A stretch of DNA of 64,000 nt from Bryobacterales bacterium (lineage in GTDB: Bacteria; Acidobacteriota; Terriglobia; Bryobacterales; Bryobacteraceae). The position numbers and the translations under genes were made by a program. The notes under the pieces are model-generated. The model did not search any database. It had not been told where the DNA came from and saw only the letters and a list, made by a program, of their open reading frames with translations. Shown here one piece after another: positions 27,077-35,452 of this stretch (positions are counted from its first letter, which is position 1; each line of letters begins with the position of its first letter). The stretch spans positions 84,383 through 148,382 of the forward strand of contig PMUP01000013.1 of NCBI GenBank assembly GCA_003166865.1. The letters run 5' to 3'.

Positions 27077-27775
27077 TTAAATCGGCAGAATGCTCATCAG
27101 CAGCCGGTACAGGATGAACGGACGCCGTATCGCGTCGCCCACGACGCCCTTCCCGTTCACCTGAACTTCTAGTTGTGCCAGGTTGCTGGAGAGGACCGTG
27201 TTGTTGGCGAGATCGGCGGGACGCGCAACCCCACGCACGGTAACCACCTGCTTTTCGGAGTTCACTTGAATCTCTTTGGTGGCTTCGAGCACCAGGTATC
27301 CGTTCGGGAGAACATGCGTCACGCGCGCGGCCAGCATGGTAGTGATAGTGGCTGTGCGGGTGGTGGATCCGGCTCCTGCGAGGCTGCTGCCGGAAGTGGC
27401 TCCGAGTAAATTCGCCAGTGCGCCGGTAGGCGATTTTATGCCAGCGAGCTGAGTGATGTTGGCCGTTAAACTGGATGATCGGCTGGATGCCAGATTGCCG
27501 CCCGACACCGCCGAAACACTTTCGACTACTTGGATCGAGACCAGATCGTTCACGTTGCGGGAGCGGACGTCGCTGGCCATATCGCCCAGCGTGGACGACG
27601 CGACCCACAGGGAGCCGGGCGATTCGGGCTTCATCGCGTCGGTGCTGTGCAGCGCTTCCTGAATATATTTGTCGAGCGCGGAAGGCGGCGGCTGGGCTGG
27701 CTGTTTCTTCTTGCCTCTGTCATCCCCGGCCAGGAGCAGGCTCGATAAAAGAACGATCATGATCAGGAGTTTCAT
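27077..27775 (-). CDS. flgH: Flagellar L-ring protein, without the usual lipobox cysteine
   Basis: The 232-residue protein matches FlgH: LWVASSTLGDMASDVRSRNVNDLVSI, and the C-terminal VRGVARPADLANNTVLSSNLAQLEV with GDAIRRPF. FlgH forms the outer-membrane ring. The N-terminus MKLLIMIVLLSSLLLAGDDRGKK has a signal peptide, but where most FlgH proteins have a lipid-modified Cys it reads AGDD; no Cys lies in the first 30 residues. The ring may therefore not be lipid-anchored. The start overlaps the flgA end by 4 nt. Confidence 0.95.
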   Translation of the reverse strand: MKLLIMIVLLSSLLLAGDDRGKKKQPAQPPPSALDKYIQEALHSTDAMKPESPGSLWVASSTLGDMASDVRSRNVNDLVSIQVVESVSAVSGGNLASSRSSSLTANITQLAGIKSPTGALANLLGATSGSSLAGAGSTTRTATITTMLAARVTHVLPNGYLVLEATKEIQVNSEKQVVTVRGVARPADLANNTVLSSNLAQLEVQVNGKGVVGDAIRRPFILYRLLMSILPI

Positions 27776-28503
27776 GGCTGGTCGCCTGCCGTAAGACCGG
27801 TCGTCAGAGAAGGAGCGCGAGACGCGCTGTCGATCAAGACCTTACCCTGACCGGTAACTTGCGCGAGGAATGACTTGTGGGTTTCCGGATTGATCACGCG
27901 AATCACTTCTCCGATTCTTCCATTGCGTTCGGCGATCACCGGAAGGCTCAGCCACACGGCGTCGCCGCGGTATTCCGCGATGGCCTGCTCACCTTTCAAC
28001 ACGGACGCGGGCGGCGCGAGCATGCCGCGGAGAATGGGTGTATTCGCCAAAAGCGTACGTGTCGCGACCTTCCCGATCACACTGCCGATAGTGTCCGTGC
28101 AGCTTTCCGAAGGAAATCCGTCGTAGGACTCTTCGCGGAGCTGCGACGCCGCGATCGGCTCTTCCTGCCGTATGGTCTGAACGGCGACAATCCTGGTGCA
28201 GGGAATCGTGATCCGCACCACCGCCCAGATCGAAAAGCTATGGTCCACATCGCGCCGCACCACACCGCGCCAGCGCTCGGTCGATTGTTCGGCTGCCGGC
28301 GGAGTGAGCGCCTTCCAGTCGAATTCCACTTCGCCATCCGGAACCGGGAAGCGGCTCAGATCGACGATTTCGATGTTGGCGTCCTTGCGGTCCGGGCTCG
28401 CGGCCAGTGCTTTCTTCATAGCGCTCAGCACGGTTTCCCGATCGAGCGGGTGCGTGGCCGGAAGCTCCGCGGCGAGTAGAAATAAGAGAGGAAGGAAAAA
28501 CAT
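27772..28503 (-). CDS. flgA: P-ring assembly chaperone
   Basis: The 243-residue protein has a signal peptide (MFFLPLLFLLAAELPA) and the SAF-type domain of FlgA (EEPIAASQLREESYDG, LLANTPILRGMLAPPASVLKGE, IRVINPETHKSFLAQVTGQGKV). FlgA helps FlgI fold and assemble in the periplasm. Its ATG shares one base with the flgG stop (TAATG), so coupling is tight. Confidence 0.92.
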   Translation of the reverse strand: MFFLPLLFLLAAELPATHPLDRETVLSAMKKALAASPDRKDANIEIVDLSRFPVPDGEVEFDWKALTPPAAEQSTERWRGVVRRDVDHSFSIWAVVRITIPCTRIVAVQTIRQEEPIAASQLREESYDGFPSESCTDTIGSVIGKVATRTLLANTPILRGMLAPPASVLKGEQAIAEYRGDAVWLSLPVIAERNGRIGEVIRVINPETHKSFLAQVTGQGKVLIDSASRAPSLTTGLTAGDQP

Positions 28504-29294
28504 TATCGCTCGATGTTGTTGACGTCCTGATACATCTCGTCGGCCGCTTTCACCACCTTGGAGCTGGCTTCATAGGCACGCTGCGCGACGATCAGGTTGA
28601 CGAACTCGTCCACGACACTGACGTTGGATTGTTCTATATAGCCCTGCATAATGGTTCCGTTGCCTTCATTCCCTCCGGGATTGCCGATGATCGGATCGCC
28701 CGAAGCGTCGGTGGGCTGATAATCGCTGGCGCCGAGGCTGTTCAGCCCGGCTGGATTCGCAAAATTCGCAAGCTGGATCTGCCCCGCCTTCTGCGAGGAC
28801 GTCGAGCCGGGAGCGAGATAGCTGACTGTGCCGTCCGTGGCGACCGTGATGGATTGCGCATTCGAGGGAATCACGATGCTGGGCTGCAGCAAATTGCCGT
28901 TGCTGTCCACGATACTGCCGGTGGAGTTCAACTGGAAACTGCCGGCCCGCGTGTACGCCAGTTCGCCGTTGGGCAACTGAATCTGGAAAAATCCACTGCC
29001 TTGAATCACCAGATCCAAGGGATTGTCGGTCTCGGTGAAGCTACCCTGCGTGAACAGAATGGAGTTGGCGGCGGTGCGCGTTCCCAATCCCACCTGCAGG
29101 CCCGACGGAATCACCGTCTGCTGTCCGGCGGCGGCGCCTGGCTGCACCATGTTCTGATACATCAAGTCCTGAAACTGGGCGCGGCGCGATTTGTATCCGG
29201 TGGTGCTGGCGTTGGCCAAGTTGTTGGCGATGTTGTCGAGATTGGTTTGCTGAGCGTTCATTCCGCTCGCGGCGCTATAAAGAGCACGGATCAT
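28503..29294 (-). CDS. flgG: Flagellar distal rod protein
   Basis: The 263-residue rod protein starts ALYSAASGMNAQQTNLDNIAN with LANASTTGYKSRRAQFQDLM and ends with SNVSVVDEFVNLIVAQRAYEA and KVVKAADEMYQDVNNI, both diagnostic of FlgG. It forms the distal rod through the LP-rings. The sequence QGSGFFQIQLPNGELAYTR is the standard internal motif. It follows flgF by 15 nt. Confidence 0.97.
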   Translation of the reverse strand: MIRALYSAASGMNAQQTNLDNIANNLANASTTGYKSRRAQFQDLMYQNMVQPGAAAGQQTVIPSGLQVGLGTRTAANSILFTQGSFTETDNPLDLVIQGSGFFQIQLPNGELAYTRAGSFQLNSTGSIVDSNGNLLQPSIVIPSNAQSITVATDGTVSYLAPGSTSSQKAGQIQLANFANPAGLNSLGASDYQPTDASGDPIIGNPGGNEGNGTIMQGYIEQSNVSVVDEFVNLIVAQRAYEASSKVVKAADEMYQDVNNIER

Positions 29295-29309
29295 TTGGGT
29301 TCCTTTTAT

Positions 29310-30050
29310 TTACGGGTAGACTTTCGCGACTTCCGAGATGGCTTGTTTATCCATCTCCGCGCCAAGCGTAATGGCCTTCTGTAACATTTCGAACTGACGC
29401 ATGACGGAAACCAAGCGCACGGCGCCTTCGGCGGGCCCCGCGTTGGATTCCTCCACCTGGCCCTGACGGACTTCGGTGGCAACAGCCGGCGTGGCGACGT
29501 TGCCGGGGCCGGTGGGTTTGAAATAGCTTTGTCCGGCCTTGACCAAATCATGAGGATTCGAAAACTCGACCACGGAGAGCTGCGCGACGGTATTGCCGTC
29601 CTGCGTCAGGTTGCCTGAGCTATCGATTTGATAAGGACGCGTAGGATCGATCTTCACGGGATTGCCGGTCGCGTCCAGCACCGCGCGATCTTCCGCCGCA
29701 ACCAGGTCGCCTTTGGACGTCACCTTCAAACCGCCGTTGCGGGTATAGAGCGTACCGGAGGGACCGCGAACCGCTAGAAATCCTTTCCCTACCAAAGCAA
29801 TATCCAATGGATTGCCGGTGGGAGCGGTGTTCCCCTGGGTGAAGTCCACCCACGTGGACTTGATCCACGGTTGGGTCTGGGGCGCGCCGTCTTCGGAGCC
29901 AGACGCGTCTCCCGCTGTATAGAGACTGTACATTTCCTGATCGGCCTTGTAGCCCTGGCTCGACGAATTGGCTAGATTGTTCGCAAGAATGTCCAGCTCT
30001 TGCATGCGAGCTCGCAACCCGCTGGCGGCAATGGCAGATAAGGTATCCAT
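29310..30050 (-). CDS. flgF: Flagellar rod protein (FlgF)
   Basis: The 246-residue protein opens MDTLSAIAASGLRARMQELD with LANNLANSSSQGYKADQ, and closes with SNAGPAEGAVRLVSVMRQFEMLQKA. The frame can be extended to 30086, but that would run over the sigma-54 promoter, and MDTLSAI aligns with family starts. There is no ribosome site before this ATG. The predicted mRNA start is 9 nt upstream. It heads flgF-flgG-flgA-flgH-flgI-flgJ-flgE. Confidence 0.93.
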   Translation of the reverse strand: MDTLSAIAASGLRARMQELDILANNLANSSSQGYKADQEMYSLYTAGDASGSEDGAPQTQPWIKSTWVDFTQGNTAPTGNPLDIALVGKGFLAVRGPSGTLYTRNGGLKVTSKGDLVAAEDRAVLDATGNPVKIDPTRPYQIDSSGNLTQDGNTVAQLSVVEFSNPHDLVKAGQSYFKPTGPGNVATPAVATEVRQGQVEESNAGPAEGAVRLVSVMRQFEMLQKAITLGAEMDKQAISEVAKVYP

Positions 30051-30070
30051 CTTTAGAAATGAAGCCAGAA

Positions 30071-30085
30071 GCACGCCGTGTGCCA
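30071..30085 (-). promoter_or_regulatory. Sigma-54 (-24/-12) promoter of flgF
   Basis: On the minus strand the site reads TGGCACACGGCGTGC: a perfect TGGCAC element, correct spacing, and GTGC at -12. The predicted +1 is about 30059, 9 nt before the flgF ATG. Confidence 0.8.
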
Positions 30086-30198
30086 ATTGCCGATCTGTGG
30101 AAGTATCCAGTATTTAAGCGATAAACGCACCTGCCAGGCGTGATTCCGGGGACGAGAATCGGACATAGGAATTCATCCATAAGCAAAATTCTGTCTCG

Positions 30199-30223
30199 CA
30201 AATTCGCCGGAGCGTGCCGATAA
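30199..30223 (+). promoter_or_regulatory. Sigma-28-like promoter candidate before fliK
   Basis: GCCGATAA at 30216-30223 is an exact match to the sigma-28 -10 box. CAAA at 30199-30202 stands 13 nt before it. It lies between the divergent flgF and fliK sigma-54 promoters and could allow late expression of the fliK operon. The -35 part is weak. Confidence 0.4.
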
Positions 30224-30238
30224 TTAACGACTTCGTTT

Positions 30239-30253
30239 TGGCGCGCGGCGTGC
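30239..30253 (+). promoter_or_regulatory. Sigma-54 (-24/-12) promoter of fliK
   Basis: The site reads TGGCGCGCGGCGTGC, with GG and GC at the required spacing and an A following. The predicted +1 is about 30265, 2 nt before the fliK GTG. Confidence 0.65.
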
Positions 30254-30266
30254 ACTCGCGGAACGC

Positions 30267-31547
30267 GTGCGAATATCGATTCCAGCAAGCGGAGCGCATG
30301 CGCCATCCGCGCCGGACCTACACGCGGCCCGCATAGGGCCGAAGAGCAGCGACACCGGCGAATCCTTCCAGCCGGCATGGGACAGTGCGATGAAATCCGC
30401 GACTCGCGCGTCGTTACCAAATTCGGAGCCGAAATCGGGGCCCGCCAAAGAGGATTCGTCCGGCTCCGGACCCTCGGTAAATCCAGCGCCGAAGACGGGG
30501 AGCGGCAAGAGCGCCAACAGTCCGGATGCCACGCCGGCAAAATCGAATCCCGCGCCAGTCGTAGTCGCCACCGATCCCGCGCCGGCGGCGGATCCAACAG
30601 CGGATCCACCGTTAATATTGAAGACCGTCGAACCGCCGGCGGAACAGCCGCATTCCACGCCAGAGCCAGCGCTGCCTGTCGAGGGTTTCGCGCTGCCGGA
30701 GCCGGTGGCATCCTCGGCTTCTGTCGCCGCTGAGATTCCCGCGACGCCTCCAACGGAGTCCACCCAGGACGATACGCAAGCGCCAGTCGACCCCGGCAAT
30801 TTAGTATTCCAGTTGTCCCTCAACTCATCCGAACCTGCGCAGAAGGCCCAAATCGCGCCGGCGGAACAGGCGGAAACGCCGGCATTCCTCAGCGGGGAGG
30901 AGGTTCCCTCCACGCCACAGACGCACGCCGCCGCATCCGACTCGGACACGAACAATCAGAATCAGCAGGAACAGCCGCCGCCCTTGCCGCAGCTTCCATC
31001 CGCCGGGACTGATGGCACTATCGCGTCACAGTTCGGATTTCAGACTCCTTTGTCTTTTGCCGCACAGATTCCAGCCGCGAAAACCGACAACATCCCAGCG
31101 GCCGCATCCCCGCGAGCTGCTGAAAATGTTTCCACTCCGGATCTGCCCATGGCCGGGTCGGTCGATCGCGTCGGCCTGACCATCCGGGGAGCTGACGACC
31201 AGGTGGTGCGCGTGGAGATCAATCAATCAGGAGAGCTGGTTCAAGTCGGCGTGCGTACCGGTAACAACGATCTCGCGAACGAACTGCGCGCTTCTATACC
31301 GGAGCTGGTGCGCCGCCTGGATCAACAAGGATATGAATCGAGGGTGAGCATGCCGTCGTCCTCGTACGCGTCTTTGGCTCCAGCCGTGGTCGCCAGCGCG
31401 CATTCCGGGTTTCGATCGGGCGCGGACACCAACGGCAATACCAAATCGAACGGCAATGCCGCACCGGAGGATGAGCCGCGGCAACAGCGCCAGCGAAACC
31501 CGCAACGGGCCTGGCGCGAATTGGCATCCCAACTGCAAGAGGACTAG
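30267..31547 (+). CDS. fliK: FliK-like hook-length control protein
   Basis: The 426-residue product has a long disordered, Pro/Ala/Ser-rich N-terminal region (to about residue 290) and a C-terminal Flg_hook-type domain (VDRVGLTIRGADDQVVRVEI, GVRTGNNDLANELRASIPEL, VRRLDQQGYESRV). FliK measures the hook and switches export from hook to filament proteins. The GTG at 30267 lies 2 nt past a predicted sigma-54 transcript start; an ATG at 30390 is the other possible start. It leads the run fliK-flgD-fliN-fliO-fliP-fliQ-fliR-flhB. Confidence 0.85.
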   Translation: MRISIPASGAHAPSAPDLHAARIGPKSSDTGESFQPAWDSAMKSATRASLPNSEPKSGPAKEDSSGSGPSVNPAPKTGSGKSANSPDATPAKSNPAPVVVATDPAPAADPTADPPLILKTVEPPAEQPHSTPEPALPVEGFALPEPVASSASVAAEIPATPPTESTQDDTQAPVDPGNLVFQLSLNSSEPAQKAQIAPAEQAETPAFLSGEEVPSTPQTHAAASDSDTNNQNQQEQPPPLPQLPSAGTDGTIASQFGFQTPLSFAAQIPAAKTDNIPAAASPRAAENVSTPDLPMAGSVDRVGLTIRGADDQVVRVEINQSGELVQVGVRTGNNDLANELRASIPELVRRLDQQGYESRVSMPSSSYASLAPAVVASAHSGFRSGADTNGNTKSNGNAAPEDEPRQQRQRNPQRAWRELASQLQED

Positions 31548-31585
31548 CATTCCTTGCATTCAGAATCTGAAAGGAAAGTAAAATT

Positions 31586-31891
31586 ATGGCCAGTCCCATC
31601 TCAGCCGTGCAAGCCGCCGCCAACGCGAATTCCAGCAGTTCGAGCGGCGATTCCTCAACATCTTCCAACGTGAACCAGCAGATTAGCGAGAGTACATTTC
31701 TGCAGCTCCTCGTGGCGCAGTTGCAGAATCAGGACCCGTTGCAGCCAATGGATGGCATGCAATTTGTCACGCAATTGGCTCAATTTAGCCAGTTGGAGAG
31801 TATTTATGGCATTCAGAGCGATACGGACAAACTGGTTGCCGACGCAACCACTTCTTCATCGAGCGCCACCAGTTCGACCACGGGCAGCTAA
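31586..31891 (+). CDS. flgD: Short hook-capping protein FlgD (N-terminal domain only)
   Basis: The 101-residue protein has the FlgD core QISESTFLQLLVAQLQNQDP, LQPMDGMQFVTQLAQFSQLE. FlgD caps the growing hook and is discarded. Most FlgD proteins are around 220 residues with an Ig-like and a Tudor-like domain after the core; here the chain stops in a Ser/Thr-rich tail. The frame is clean, and the next gene starts 6 nt later, so no frameshifted remainder is hidden there. GGAAAG lies at 31572-31577 before the ATG. Confidence 0.92.
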   Translation: MASPISAVQAAANANSSSSSGDSSTSSNVNQQISESTFLQLLVAQLQNQDPLQPMDGMQFVTQLAQFSQLESIYGIQSDTDKLVADATTSSSSATSSTTGS

Positions 31892-31897
31892 ATAATA

Positions 31898-32236
31898 ATG
31901 ATGGGTCAATTGGAAGCGCCGCAGGCAAAAGCAGCGGCGCCACAAGCATCTTCCGCTGTTAGGCTCGAGCCGGCCGAGGTCCATTTGCCCGATCCGGCGC
32001 CCGAATACGCGCACCTTGCCGACGTTCCGCTGCGGCTGGAGGCCATGCTTGGCCGGCTCACCATGAACATGCGCGCGGTGGCGAGCCTGGAGAAAGGTTC
32101 GGTCCTCACACTGAGCCGCTCGGCCGGGGACAACGTGGATCTCTGCGTCGCCGGAGTGGACCTGGCCTCGGGCGAGATCGTGGTGATCGAAGACAGGATC
32201 GGCGTTCGCATCACGGATCTGCTGACGGTGGAGTAA
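31898..32236 (+). CDS. fliN: Flagellar switch protein FliN (short, SpoA domain)
   Basis: The 112-residue protein has a variable Ala/Pro-rich N-terminus and one SpoA domain (VPLRLEAMLGRLTMNMRAVASLEKGSVLTL, DLASGEIVVIEDRIGVRITDLL). FliN forms the lower C-ring and docks the FliH-FliI complex. A start at 31901 is equally possible. It precedes fliO by 3 nt. A second, longer FliN-type protein is encoded at 39623. Confidence 0.92.
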   Translation: MMGQLEAPQAKAAAPQASSAVRLEPAEVHLPDPAPEYAHLADVPLRLEAMLGRLTMNMRAVASLEKGSVLTLSRSAGDNVDLCVAGVDLASGEIVVIEDRIGVRITDLLTVE

Positions 32237-32239
32237 TAC

Positions 32240-32530
32240 ATGCAAGATATGTACCGCCAGTTTTTCGGTGTGCTGCTGGTCTTGGGAATCCTGATCACCG
32301 CCCTCTATCTGCTGAAGCAGCGCGGACTGGCGCGTTTCACCGGCATGCGTGTGCTGGGCGGACCGGAGCGCGTGATGAAGGTTGTGGAACGGATTCCGCT
32401 GACGGCGCAACACGCGGTGCACCTGGTGCAGATTGGCCAGCGGCGTGTTCTGATCGCTTCCTCGCCGCAGTCCTGCCAGCTCATTACCGAGATTTCAGAG
32501 CGGGACACCCCGCCACAGGCCGTGCAGTGA
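32240..32530 (+). CDS. fliO: Flagellar export scaffold protein FliO
   Basis: The 96-residue protein has one N-terminal membrane segment (FFGVLLVLGILITALYLL) and a small cytoplasmic domain (MRVLGGPERVMKVVERIPLTAQHAVHLVQIGQRRVLI). FliO helps FliP assemble into the export gate. It is placed directly before fliP, with GTGA overlap. Confidence 0.9.
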   Translation: MQDMYRQFFGVLLVLGILITALYLLKQRGLARFTGMRVLGGPERVMKVVERIPLTAQHAVHLVQIGQRRVLIASSPQSCQLITEISERDTPPQAVQ

Positions 32531-33267
32531 AACGTTTCCTCCGCAGGATGTTTTCACTGCTGGCGGCAAGCCCCATGCTGTTCGCCCAAAAGCAAGCCGT
32601 CCATACGCCGGCCTCGAATTTCCCCAGCCAGGCGAACCTGAGCACGTCCATGCAGATCCTTCTGCTGATGACGGTGCTCACGCTATTGCCGGCGCTGATC
32701 GTCTGCCTCACGCCGTTTCTGCGGCTTTCGATCGTGCTGCACTTCCTGCGCCAGGCGCTCGGCACGCAAACCGTTCCCTCGAATCAGGTGCTGGTGGGCC
32801 TCTCCCTGTTTCTCAGCCTGATCGTCATGCAGCCCGTGCTGTCGAATATGTACACGTCGGCTTGGCAGCCGCTGGAAGAAGGCAAGATCGGGTATCAGCA
32901 GGCAATGGATGCCGGTTCGGCTCCGTTACGGCAGTTTCTGCTGCACTTCACCCGGGAAAAAGATATCCAGTTGTTCCTCGAAATCAGCAAGACGCCTGCT
33001 CCCGCGACACCCAACGATCTGTCCTTGTCGATCCTCGGGCCAGCCTACATTCTTTCGGAGATTAAAGTTGCCTTCCAGATCGGCGCGGTGCTGTTCCTGC
33101 CGTTCCTGGTGATTGACATTGTGGTCGCGTCGGTGAGTCTTTCCGTCGGCATGGTGCAACTCCCCCCGGTGATGATCTCGGCGCCATTCAAAATTCTTCT
33201 GTTCGTTGTGGTCGACGGCTGGACGCTGCTGGTCGGATCGTTGATGAAAGGATTAACCCAAACATGA
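32527..33267 (+). CDS. fliP: Flagellar export gate protein FliP
   Basis: The 246-residue membrane protein has an N-terminal signal-like segment, then SMQILLLMTVLTLLPALIV, the signature TPFLRLSIVLHFLRQALGTQ, and C-terminal helices with LPPVMISAPFKILLFVVVDGW. FliP with FliQ and FliR forms the export channel core. The start is a GTG overlapping the fliO stop. The stop overlaps the fliQ ATG. Confidence 0.97.
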   Translation: MKRFLRRMFSLLAASPMLFAQKQAVHTPASNFPSQANLSTSMQILLLMTVLTLLPALIVCLTPFLRLSIVLHFLRQALGTQTVPSNQVLVGLSLFLSLIVMQPVLSNMYTSAWQPLEEGKIGYQQAMDAGSAPLRQFLLHFTREKDIQLFLEISKTPAPATPNDLSLSILGPAYILSEIKVAFQIGAVLFLPFLVIDIVVASVSLSVGMVQLPPVMISAPFKILLFVVVDGWTLLVGSLMKGLTQT

Positions 33268-33533
33268 CAACGGCACAAGTGGTCGAAGTGGTACGCGGAG
33301 CCCTGATGACCGCCTTCTTTCTGGCGCTGCCTCTGCTCGCGATCGGATTCCTTGCCGGTATCGTCATCAGCCTGACCCAGGTGCTGACATCCATTCAGGA
33401 TACGGCCGTCAACTCCGTCCCGCGCCTGCTGATCTTCCTTACCGCGATCATGCTGCTGCTGCCGTGGATGGTGAGCCGCAGCACCTCTTATACTGCCGAC
33501 CTGCTCACCAACATCGGCCGGTATGCCCGTTGA
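33264..33533 (+). CDS. fliQ: Flagellar export gate protein FliQ
   Basis: The 89-residue protein has two membrane helices (ALMTAFFLALPLLAIGFLAG and LLIFLTAIMLLLPWMV) and the family motif IQDTAVNSVPRL. It overlaps fliP by 4 nt and fliR by 11 nt, so the three gate subunits are translationally linked. Confidence 0.96.
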   Translation: MTTAQVVEVVRGALMTAFFLALPLLAIGFLAGIVISLTQVLTSIQDTAVNSVPRLLIFLTAIMLLLPWMVSRSTSYTADLLTNIGRYAR

Positions 33534-34299
33534 AACATCCCAGCTTCTGGCCTATGTTTTCGGATTCGCGCTAGTCGCCACGCGCGTTACCGGAGCCTTC
33601 TACTTCGTACCGATTCCGGGCATAGATCAAGTCTCCTGGCAGGCCAAAACCCTGATCATCCTGGCGATCACGTTCTCGTTGTTCACGCTGTGGCCCACGC
33701 CCGATCCCGCGCAGCACGCCATTGTCGCGGTGCTGGTCAGCGGCATGCTCAAGGAAGCCACCATCGGCATGGGCTTGGGCTTGATCGTTATGCTCTCCAC
33801 CGAATGTCTGGGCTTCTGCTTCCATATGGTCGGCTTGCAGGCCGGCTTCACTTTCGCCTCCACCATCGATCCGAACACACAAGCCGATTCGCCGGTGCTC
33901 GAAATCATGGGGCGCACCGTCGCGGGACTTCTATTCTTCGCGCTGGGACTTCATCATGCGGTGATCCGCGCGTTTGCCGCCAGCCTCCAGGCGCATCCCG
34001 CTGGAAGCTGGGCGCTGGGACCGGGCATCATTGAACCCGTAATCCGCTTGTTCCAGGTGATGCTCTCCACCGGATTGCGGCTGGCGATGCCAGTGATTGT
34101 GTCGATGGTGCTGATCGACGTGGCGCTGGCTCTGATAGGCCGCGTCAACTCGCACCTGCAGCTCCTGCATCTGGCGTTTCCGGTAAAGCTGGCGGCGTCG
34201 CTGGTGCTGGTGGCCTGGATCCTGATCGCTATTCCGTCCGTATACGGTGAACTCGCGATGCACGTGTTGAACGTGCTCCGGCAGGCCATGGGAGTTTAA
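33523..34299 (+). CDS. fliR: Flagellar export gate protein FliR
   Basis: The 258-residue protein has about six membrane helices and FliR motifs such as ARVTGAFYFVPIPG-like residues (TRVTGAFYFVPIPG), MVGLQAGFTFASTIDPNTQADSPV and FPVKLAASLVLVAWILIAIP. It starts inside fliQ (11-nt overlap) and ends 5 nt before flhB. Confidence 0.95.
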   Translation: MPVETSQLLAYVFGFALVATRVTGAFYFVPIPGIDQVSWQAKTLIILAITFSLFTLWPTPDPAQHAIVAVLVSGMLKEATIGMGLGLIVMLSTECLGFCFHMVGLQAGFTFASTIDPNTQADSPVLEIMGRTVAGLLFFALGLHHAVIRAFAASLQAHPAGSWALGPGIIEPVIRLFQVMLSTGLRLAMPVIVSMVLIDVALALIGRVNSHLQLLHLAFPVKLAASLVLVAWILIAIPSVYGELAMHVLNVLRQAMGV

Positions 34300-34304
34300 C
34301 CCGG

Positions 34305-35384
34305 GTGCCGGAATCGAATCAAACCGAGAAGCCAACACAGCGGCGCATCAGGAAAGCCCGTGAGAAGGGCGACTTTCCAGTATCGAGACACCTGTTGGGG
34401 GGCCTGCAATTCCTGATGGCGGTTACCCTGATCTCAGCGTTCTTCACCCAATGGGCCATGGGCATCGCCCAGTTGATGCTCGCCATGTTTCGCCGCGCAG
34501 CCACCGGAGAGCTGAACGCATCCGAACTGATTTATCTGGCGCGCGAATCCCTCATTCGCGGTGTCGGCGGACTGGCCGTGGCTGGCCTTGCGATTGTAGC
34601 GGTAGTTATGCTGAGTCAAATGCTGGTCACCAGTTTTGGAGTGAGTGTCAGCAAATTGACTCCCGACTTCAACAAGCTGAATCCTGTGTCGAAAATCAAG
34701 AACATGGCCAGCGCGAACCTGATCACTTTCAGCCAAGCCGTGCTCCTGATTCCTCTGTTCCTTTATCTGACCTTCCGAATCTCGTTGCAAAACCTGGATC
34801 TGTACCTTTCATTGCCGCACATCAGCATCACCTCGGCCGTGTTCGCAGCCGGATCGCTGATCGATTCGCTGCTGTGGAAGGCGGCCGCCGCGTTTCTCAT
34901 CCTGGGTCTGATCGACCTCGCCTGGGAGCGCCGCCGCTTCACCCGCAACCTGCGCATGAGCAAGCAGGAAATCAAGCAGGAAACCAAGGACACCGAGGGC
35001 AACCTCGAAATGAAGGGCCGCATCAAGCGATTAATGCGCGCGCGCGGACGTCACCGCATGCTGCAGGACGTCAAGAACGCCACTGCGGTGATTGTGAATC
35101 CCACGCATTATGCCGTCGCCATCTTGTACGAAACCGACTCGCGCCGCGCTCCGCTGGTGGTGGCCAAGGGCAAGAACAACCTGGCGCTGCGCATTCGCGC
35201 GATGGCCAGCGATTCGGGCATTCCGGTTGTGGAAAATCCCCCGCTCGCACGCGGTTTATACGATTCGGTGCAGGTCGGCCAGGAGATCCCCGTCCAGCTT
35301 TATCGCGCGGTAGCCGAAGTTTTGGCGCATATTTATAAGCTGATGAATAGTTATCGACACCGCCCCACGCATATCGGCTTGTAA
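34305..35384 (+). CDS. flhB: Flagellar export switch protein FlhB
   Basis: The 359-residue protein begins with the cytoplasmic N-terminus EKPTQRRIRKAREKGDFPVS, has four membrane helices, and ends in a cytoplasmic domain with the self-cleavage motif NPTH (in VNPTHYAVAI). Cleavage there with help from FliK switches export from hook to filament. The start is a GTG at 34305. It is the last gene of the fliK operon; a new sigma-54 promoter lies 17 nt downstream. Confidence 0.97.
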   Translation: MPESNQTEKPTQRRIRKAREKGDFPVSRHLLGGLQFLMAVTLISAFFTQWAMGIAQLMLAMFRRAATGELNASELIYLARESLIRGVGGLAVAGLAIVAVVMLSQMLVTSFGVSVSKLTPDFNKLNPVSKIKNMASANLITFSQAVLLIPLFLYLTFRISLQNLDLYLSLPHISITSAVFAAGSLIDSLLWKAAAAFLILGLIDLAWERRRFTRNLRMSKQEIKQETKDTEGNLEMKGRIKRLMRARGRHRMLQDVKNATAVIVNPTHYAVAILYETDSRRAPLVVAKGKNNLALRIRAMASDSGIPVVENPPLARGLYDSVQVGQEIPVQLYRAVAEVLAHIYKLMNSYRHRPTHIGL

Positions 35385-35400
35385 AAACACCGCCCGGTGT

Positions 35401-35415
35401 TGGCACTCCAATTGC
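35401..35415 (+). promoter_or_regulatory. Sigma-54 (-24/-12) promoter of flhA
   Basis: TGGCACTCCAATTGC is a perfect -24/-12 match with T before it. The predicted +1 is about 35427, giving a leader of 26 nt to the TTG at 35453 or 44 nt to the TTG at 35471, the longest leader of the six sigma-54 sites here. Confidence 0.85.
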
Positions 35416-35452
35416 GTTAGAAATCGAGAACCACCAGAGTTGTGTCTGGCAA

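Noticed and set aside
30224-30955. Minus-strand Gly/Ser/Ala-rich frame of 243 codons
   Set aside because: Antisense to the low-complexity part of fliK, which explains its composition.
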